Shown here: positions 59,635 through 64,000 of the stretch, piece after piece
Position numbering within the stretch: the stretch's first letter is position 1
Layout: each line of letters starts with the position of its first letter
DNA from: Ornithinibacillus gellani
GTDB lineage: Bacteria; Bacillota; Bacilli; Bacillales; Amphibacillaceae
Direction of reading: 5' to 3'
Assembly: GCF_003730295.1 (NCBI RefSeq)
Contig: NZ_QTSZ01000008.1
Location: 16,903-80,902 of the forward strand
DNA: 64,000 nt
Translations under genes and position numbers: made by a program
Notes under the pieces: generated by a model
What the model saw: only the letters and a program-made list of their open reading frames with translations
Told to the model about the DNA's origin: nothing
The model's database searches: none

Positions 59635-59895
59635 GTTTTGCCTCCTAACTGATTTTCCGGAAAGAGGTTCTTTATCTTTCATGTGTTCCATGTATGCCGA
59701 CCAACTTGCATATGCATACCATGTGAACAATTCCCTCATTATTATACTTATGATACCATGTTCATCACCATTTTTGCTAAAATTAATAAAAAAAATGACG
59801 AAATATGCAATTTTATAGATTCCTGTCATGGCGCGATTCATAAGCTTTTCAAAAACCTGTAATATTTAATGGAAAATCAGCCAACCATTTCCTAT

Positions 59896-60513
59896 TTAGA
59901 TTGTAATCTGCTGGTTAACTAAATAGCCTAGCCAGTCGTGAATTGTTTTGACATATCGGTTAACAAATTGATTTCTGCCATAGTCATCAAATGGCTGGTT
60001 CTTTCTATTATCTTCCAATATATATGGAGCTGCAATCATACCTTTCAACTGTAGCAATAGAATGTCGTAATCTGTGTTCCCGTGATTTGCTTCACGTAAT
60101 GCTTGAAAGAATGCATTACTAATAATGTGGTGTTCCTTCGCCAAATAAGTAACCGCCATTTCTCTCACAAAAATAGAATCCAACGATAGCTCCCGATGAA
60201 TGAAACAAGAAAATTGGTGGTTACTTGCCTTATAATGTATAATAGTGAAAATTATTTTTTTTAATTGTTCAAATGCAGTTTGACCAACGGATTCGTTCCA
60301 AGTATCTTCCAGTTCTTTCAAATAAGCTTCATAGTAACTCGTTACCGCGAATTCCAGCAGACCTTGTTTTCCTTTAAAATAATAGCTTATCAAGGATACA
60401 TTGACATCTGCCTTTTCAGCAATATCGCGAACAGAAGTACCATGAAATCCTTTTTGATAGAACAAGGATGATGCAGCATCCATTACTTTTTGTTTAGTCG
60501 GACTTATTGTCAT
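59896..60513 (-). CDS. refZ: RefZ, TetR-family regulator of FtsZ
   Basis: 205 aa. TetR DNA-binding domain (GTSVRDIAEKADVNVSLISYYFKGKQGLLE, written in two halves about residues 25-43 and 44-54) resembles B. subtilis RefZ (YttP), which also sits beside ytsP. It binds origin-proximal motifs to place FtsZ during sporulation. Divergent from ytsP. Assignment rests on synteny plus HTH similarity. Confidence 0.85.
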   Translation of the reverse strand: MTISPTKQKVMDAASSLFYQKGFHGTSVRDIAEKADVNVSLISYYFKGKQGLLEFAVTSYYEAYLKELEDTWNESVGQTAFEQLKKIIFTIIHYKASNHQFSCFIHRELSLDSIFVREMAVTYLAKEHHIISNAFFQALREANHGNTDYDILLLQLKGMIAAPYILEDNRKNQPFDDYGRNQFVNRYVKTIHDWLGYLVNQQITI

Positions 60514-60630
60514 GACATGTCATCTCCTTCTATAATCACAAATACGACATGGAACCTTTATTTCCTGCATCATTCGGTCGACAAATACCGATGTTTTGTC
60601 GAATCATATTTCACGAAAGGATGTATTATT

Positions 60631-61110
60631 TTGTTTCAAACCATTTCATATACGGGGAACCGTGAACAGGATTATCCAATCATGCTAAAGCAGCTTCATG
60701 CCTTATTAGATGGTGAAACAGATGTTATTGCCAATCTATCCAATGCATCAGCACTACTGAATTCCTTCTTAACAGACGTTAACTGGGTTGGATTCTATAT
60801 TTGGAAAGAAGAACAACTTGTATTAGGCCCCTTTCAAGGATTACCTGCATGTATACGTATCCCCAATGGAAGAGGTGTTTGTGGTACAGCTATCAAGGAA
60901 CGAAAAACACAGCTCGTTCCAGATGTTCAAGCTTTTCCTGGACATATCGCTTGTGATAGTGCCAGTAGATCAGAAATCGTTGTACCGATTATTGTGCAAG
61001 GCAAACCATTCGGTGTGTTAGATATCGACAGCCCCAGCCTGGAAAGATTTGATCAGGTTGATCAGCAGTACTTAGAGCAATTTGTCGACATGCTTATCTC
61101 CCATCTATAA
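60631..61110 (+). CDS. ytsP: YtsP, GAF-domain free methionine-(R)-sulfoxide reductase
   Basis: 159 aa from TTG 60631. Motifs: WVGFYIWKEEQLVLGPFQG, and three catalytic cysteines in LPACIRI, GVCGTA and GHIACDS, the fRMsr pattern. Reduces free methionine R-sulfoxide. Frames with an upstream ATG lack a ribosome site; AAAGGA is 9 bases before TTG and the family starts MFQ-like. Hairpin after the stop. Confidence 0.92.
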   Translation: MFQTISYTGNREQDYPIMLKQLHALLDGETDVIANLSNASALLNSFLTDVNWVGFYIWKEEQLVLGPFQGLPACIRIPNGRGVCGTAIKERKTQLVPDVQAFPGHIACDSASRSEIVVPIIVQGKPFGVLDIDSPSLERFDQVDQQYLEQFVDMLISHL

Positions 61111-61118
61111 TGGACAAA

Positions 61119-61149
61119 CCCTGCGGTGCTAATGAACAAAACCGCAGGG
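61119..61149 (+). terminator. hairpin after ytsP
   Basis: CCCTGCGG, 15-base loop, CCGCAGGG followed by GTCTATT; perfect 8-base GC-rich stem, little T tail. Confidence 0.6.
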
Positions 61150-61218
61150 GTCTATTACATAAGCATATACCCTACCTTCATTTCACGCATCTAAAATCTA
61201 CTTTTATTCAACAATTCA

Positions 61219-61247
61219 TTGACTTTCGTCGTTAAAAATTATATACT
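61219..61247 (+). promoter_or_regulatory. sigma-A promoter of rpsD
   Basis: TTGACT (61219-61224), 17-base spacer, TATACT (61242-61247). 207 bases before the rpsD ATG. Confidence 0.85.
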
Positions 61248-61254
61248 ATTCTTT

Positions 61255-61440
61255 GTGTAAAATAATAGAAAGTGGCCTATGTGCTTCTTACGTTGGTAAA
61301 CAGTATGTTCCTCGCTGGGGCAAATTGCCTTTCAAGAGGTGTATCGTGTAACTCTCTGCTACTGGAGCGATGGTACAGGAAGACATAATGTGCTACGTAT
61401 GGAATCACGGTTGATTTATTTTATGCAAATAAAATAAAAG
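61255..61440 (+). ncRNA. rpsD mRNA leader, candidate S4 autoregulatory element
   Basis: About 190-base untranslated leader. GC-richer blocks such as CCTCGCTGGGGCAAATTGCC and AAGAGG further on could pair (CCTC...GAGG). A TTTATTTT / AAAATAAA stem (about 61415-61436) lies just before the AAAGGAGG ribosome site and could hide it. S4 represses its own synthesis through such a leader in B. subtilis (known); the structure here is not verified. Confidence 0.5.
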
Positions 61441-61453
61441 GAGGAAATGTCTT

Positions 61454-62059
61454 ATGTCACGTTATACTGGATCCGTTTGGAAAAAATCACGTCGTCTTGG
61501 CATTTCACTAACTGGCACTGGTAAAGAGCTAGATAAACGCCCTTATGCTCCTGGGCAACATGGAGCAAACCAACGCAGAAAGATTTCTGAATATGGTTTA
61601 CAGCTTCAGGAAAAGCAAAAACTTCGTTACATGTATGGTTTGAACGAGCGTCAATTCCGTAACTTGTTCAACACAGCAGGTAAAATGAAAGGTGTTCACG
61701 GTGAAAACTTCATGGTTCTTTTAGAATCACGTTTGGACAACATCGTCTATCGCCTTGGCTTGGCTCGTACACGCAGACAAGCTCGTCAGCTTGTGAACCA
61801 CGGTCATGTAACGGTTGATGGTTCTCGCGTAGATATCCCATCTTTCCGTTTAAAAGCTGGCCAAACTATTGGTCTTCGTGAAAAAGCAAGAAACTTAGAT
61901 ATTGTTAAAGAAGCAATTGAAGTGAATAACTTCATTCCTGAATATCTAACATTTGATGCTGACAAAGTGGAAGGTGTATTCACACGCCTACCAGAACGTT
62001 CTGAATTACCAGCAGAAATTAACGAACAGCTTATCGTTGAATTCTACTCCCGTAAGTAG
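61454..62059 (+). CDS. rpsD: Ribosomal protein uS4
   Basis: 201 aa. [20 protein letters not shown] start, [13 protein letters not shown], and the S4 RNA-binding domain ([20 protein letters not shown], about 92-150). No zinc cysteines (C-minus form). Primary rRNA binder of the 30S body. AAAGGAGG 6 bases before ATG. Strong terminator follows. Confidence 0.98.
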   Translation: MSRYTGSVWKKSRRLGISLTGTGKELDKRPYAPGQHGANQRRKISEYGLQLQEKQKLRYMYGLNERQFRNLFNTAGKMKGVHGENFMVLLESRLDNIVYRLGLARTRRQARQLVNHGHVTVDGSRVDIPSFRLKAGQTIGLREKARNLDIVKEAIEVNNFIPEYLTFDADKVEGVFTRLPERSELPAEINEQLIVEFYSRK

Positions 62060-62078
62060 TTGATACGCGGGAATCCGA

Positions 62079-62113
62079 AACCATCTTTGGTATACATCAT
62101 ACCAAAGATGGTT
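62079..62113 (+). terminator. terminator of rpsD
   Basis: Perfect 15-base stem AACCATCTTTGGTAT / ATACCAAAGATGGTT, ACATC loop, then T5. Confidence 0.95.
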
Positions 62114-62156
62114 TTTTTGTTGTAAATATTTCGCAGTAACCTAAAAATATTATGCA

Positions 62157-62192
62157 AAAAACCGATAAGGCCTATTCGCCAAACCGGTTTTT
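62157..62192 (-). terminator. terminator of tyrS
   Basis: AAAAACCG / CGGTTTTT with internal GGC-rich loop; minus strand ends in T6. 24 bases past the tyrS stop. Confidence 0.7.
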
Positions 62193-62215
62193 AGAATTGC
62201 ATCATCTATTTGTGT

Positions 62216-63496
62216 TTATTCATACTTAATCATGAAGTATTTCTTTTTACCGCGGCGAATGATGGTAAAACGATCATCCATCCGATCTTCTGCTCCTATC
62301 ACATGTGCCAGTTCTTGATTTCTGTTCCCATTCACATAAATCGCGCCATTTTGAATATCTTCCCTTGCCTGCCGCTTGGATGAAGAAATCTTGGCAGAAA
62401 CGAGCAAATCAACCAAGCTGATGTCTTCTTTTGCTAATGTGAATGTTGGAACATCTTTAAAGCCCTGTTCAATTTCTGTTGCTGATAATGCGGCTATATC
62501 CCCGCTAAATAAGGCCTGTGTAATTTTTTGGGCTTGTTGTAATGCCGCTTCACTGTGGACAGTTCGAACCATTTCTTCAGCTAATCGTTTTTGCGCTTTG
62601 CGCTGCTCTGGCCTTTCAGCAACCTCCACCTCTAAAGCTTCCATTTCTTCATCAGATAGGAACGTAAAGTAACGAATAAACTTCATGACATCACGATCAT
62701 CTGTATTAATCCAAAATTGATAAAATTCATATGGAGTTGTTTTCTTCGGATCAAGCCAAACAGCACCACCTGCAGTTTTACCAAATTTAGTTCCATCTGC
62801 TTTCGTAATCAATGGTACAGTTAAGCCAAATACTTTGATTTCTTCCGATTCATCCCCGCGTGAACGACGGATTAATTCCATGCCAGCTGTGATATTTCCC
62901 CACTGGTCACTACCACCAATTTGCAGGGTACAGCCTTCTTCCTCATATAATTTCAGGTAGTCCAAGGATTGCAAAATCATGTAGCTAAATTCCGTATACG
63001 TAATCCCCTGTTCGATTCGTGCCGAAACAGATTCTTTTGCTAACATGTAATTGATTCCAAAATGCTTACCAGTATCACGTAAAAAATCAATTATCGTCAT
63101 ACTTGCTAACCAATCATGGTTATTTCTAGACACGACCGGATTTTCATCTTCATCAAAAGGAAGCAGCTTATCAATCTGTTTTCGTATCGATTCCGCATAT
63201 CCATGCACGACAGAGGTCTCATTTAAAGAGCGTTCACTTGATCGCCCACTTGGGTCACCAATCATACCAGTTCCCCCACCGACAAGTGCTATTGGTCGAT
63301 GCCCTGCCTGTTGAAATCGTTTTAACATGGTCAAAGGTACCAGATGTCCAATATGCAAACTATCTGCCGTTGGATCAAATCCACAATAAAGTGTTACTTG
63401 ATGATTCGCTAAATGCTGCTCTAAACCCTCACGATCCGTCGTTTGCTGGATCAGACCTCGGTTTTCTAAATCTTGTAAAATATCCATCCTACCCAT
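62216..63496 (-). CDS. tyrS: Tyrosyl-tRNA synthetase
   Basis: 426 aa from ATG 63496. Class I motifs: CGFDPTADSLHIGHLVPL (HIGH), KADGTKFGKTAGG (KFGKS-like), and a C-terminal S4 domain. The upstream T-box fits. AAGGA lies 8 bases before ATG 63496; longer frame starts at 63592 within the T-box terminator. ATG 63487 is also possible. Confidence 0.95.
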   Translation of the reverse strand: MGRMDILQDLENRGLIQQTTDREGLEQHLANHQVTLYCGFDPTADSLHIGHLVPLTMLKRFQQAGHRPIALVGGGTGMIGDPSGRSSERSLNETSVVHGYAESIRKQIDKLLPFDEDENPVVSRNNHDWLASMTIIDFLRDTGKHFGINYMLAKESVSARIEQGITYTEFSYMILQSLDYLKLYEEEGCTLQIGGSDQWGNITAGMELIRRSRGDESEEIKVFGLTVPLITKADGTKFGKTAGGAVWLDPKKTTPYEFYQFWINTDDRDVMKFIRYFTFLSDEEMEALEVEVAERPEQRKAQKRLAEEMVRTVHSEAALQQAQKITQALFSGDIAALSATEIEQGFKDVPTFTLAKEDISLVDLLVSAKISSSKRQAREDIQNGAIYVNGNRNQELAHVIGAEDRMDDRFTIIRRGKKKYFMIKYE

Positions 63497-63539
63497 TTTC
63501 ATTTTCCTTTCTTCATCGTTAATAAAAGCTATAAAAATA

Positions 63540-63790
63540 CAAAAAACTCCTCCCTCTAAAAAAGGGACGAGTTTGAATACACGTGGTACCACCCTTGTTG
63601 CAATTATACAATTGCCACTTGGTATTGATAACGATGGCGGTCGCCACCGTCCTTACGCTATCAATAACGTAAGGAATACTCCGGAACGTAATTCGTCATC
63701 AAATATTTACCGATTCACACCACCACCGGCTCTCTTAGAAAGGGATTTGATTAACTACTTCATTCTTTCATCGTATAACAAATTTTATGC
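63540..63790 (-). promoter_or_regulatory. T-box riboswitch (tyrosine) of tyrS
   Basis: Minus strand: Stem I region from about 63785, specifier TAC (63690-63688) in the GAATTACGTTCC loop, T-box sequence AAGGGTGGTACCACG (63596-63582), then the terminator ACTCGTCCCT / AGGGAGGAGT with T6 (about 63575-63541). Uncharged tRNA-Tyr binding would stabilise the antiterminator. TTGCAA at about 63827 with a weak -10 17 bases on may be the promoter. Confidence 0.9.
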
Positions 63791-63865
63791 TATTCATTAT
63801 TCTTAACACAAATTCTAGACGTTTGCAATCCTTTTGAATAAATGATACCCCTGCATTTTCCATTG

Positions 63866-63937
63866 TGATATAATCTCATGTTTGACAGTTAAAACCACAG
63901 AAATGCTTTCACACTTAGCATTTCTGTGGTTTTTTTA
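63866..63937 (+). ncRNA. candidate short transcript: extended -10 promoter plus terminator hairpin
   Basis: TGATATAAT (TGn TATAAT, -10 at 63869-63874) precedes a 17-base perfect stem AAAACCACAGAAATGCT / AGCATTTCTGTGGTTTT (63891-63907, 63917-63933) and T7. No gene lies between. A transcript of about 55 bases would be almost all hairpin. It may instead be the terminator of a leftward gene beyond the window. The last 60 bases of the window are T-rich with no feature. Confidence 0.45.
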
Positions 63938-64000
63938 GTGTTCAAAAGTGAGTACTATTTATGTTTTTTTACCTCTTTTAAAATTTTTTTCATTTTTTTT

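Noticed and set aside
59635..59841. 69-residue N-terminal extension of EzrA
   Set aside because: The family start is at the membrane helix with an ideal ribosome site; the extension has no homology.

Overview
This 64 kb window is an AT-rich chromosomal segment of a spore-forming, low-GC Bacillaceae bacterium. Gene order matches the ytcG-dnaB-gapB-polA-phoPR-citrate cycle-pyk-accDA-dnaE-ytrHI-nrnA-ackA-tpx-ezrA-rpsD-tyrS stretch of the Bacillus subtilis chromosome, but gene content and insertions differ. A halotolerant genus of the Oceanobacillus/Virgibacillus type is my best guess (inference only). Sporulation genes (small acid-soluble spore protein, ytrH/ytrI, gerW-like ytfJ, refZ, ytvI) and a menaquinol oxidase agree with that. 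No rRNA, tRNA, CRISPR array, prophage or intact transposon was seen.

Layout. 1-9.5 kb: replication and repair (dnaB partial, nrdR, coaE, mutM, polA) with gluconeogenic gapB under two perfect matches to the CcpN operator consensus. 8.1-14.5 kb: phoP-phoR, a MaoC-fold gene with a cre-like site, then mdh-icd-citZ. 14.8-26.9 kb: ytvI, fxsA, pyk-pfkA, accA-accD, a FadR-type regulator, malic enzyme and dnaE. 27-33 kb: ytrH-ytrI, nrnA, ytpI, ytoI, a prepilin peptidase and ytkL. 33-47.3 kb is the accessory part: a tandem array of about 156-bp units, pspA, the qoxABCD oxidase operon, a TctA-like permease with a small membrane partner, and a seven-gene operon for uptake and oxidative cleavage of S-substituted cysteine compounds (related to the B. 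subtilis ytm/cmo operon). 47.3-64 kb: ald, uspA, moaB, ackA-ytxK, tpx, ytfJ-ytfI, NAD kinase, SASP, thiI-nifZ, ezrA, refZ, ytsP, rpsD and tyrS with a T-box leader.

How the genes work together. Carbon flow at the PEP/pyruvate/TCA junction is well represented: pfkA and pyk (glycolysis), gapB (gluconeogenesis), malic enzyme, citZ-icd-mdh, ackA and ald. CcpN and CcpA-type sites tie these to carbon source. nifZ and thiI form a sulfur relay for 4-thiouridine; the cmo-like operon supplies sulfur.

The least explained structures are two interspersed repeat families. One (about 156 bp) has four tandem copies at 33.1-33.75 kb and one divergent copy behind phoR; its arms can form hairpins with compensatory changes. 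The other (about 130 bp) occurs near gapB and behind ald and includes a terminator-like hairpin, also with compensatory changes. Many start codons are TTG or GTG, and several starts were moved downstream of the longest reading frame on ribosome-binding-site grounds.
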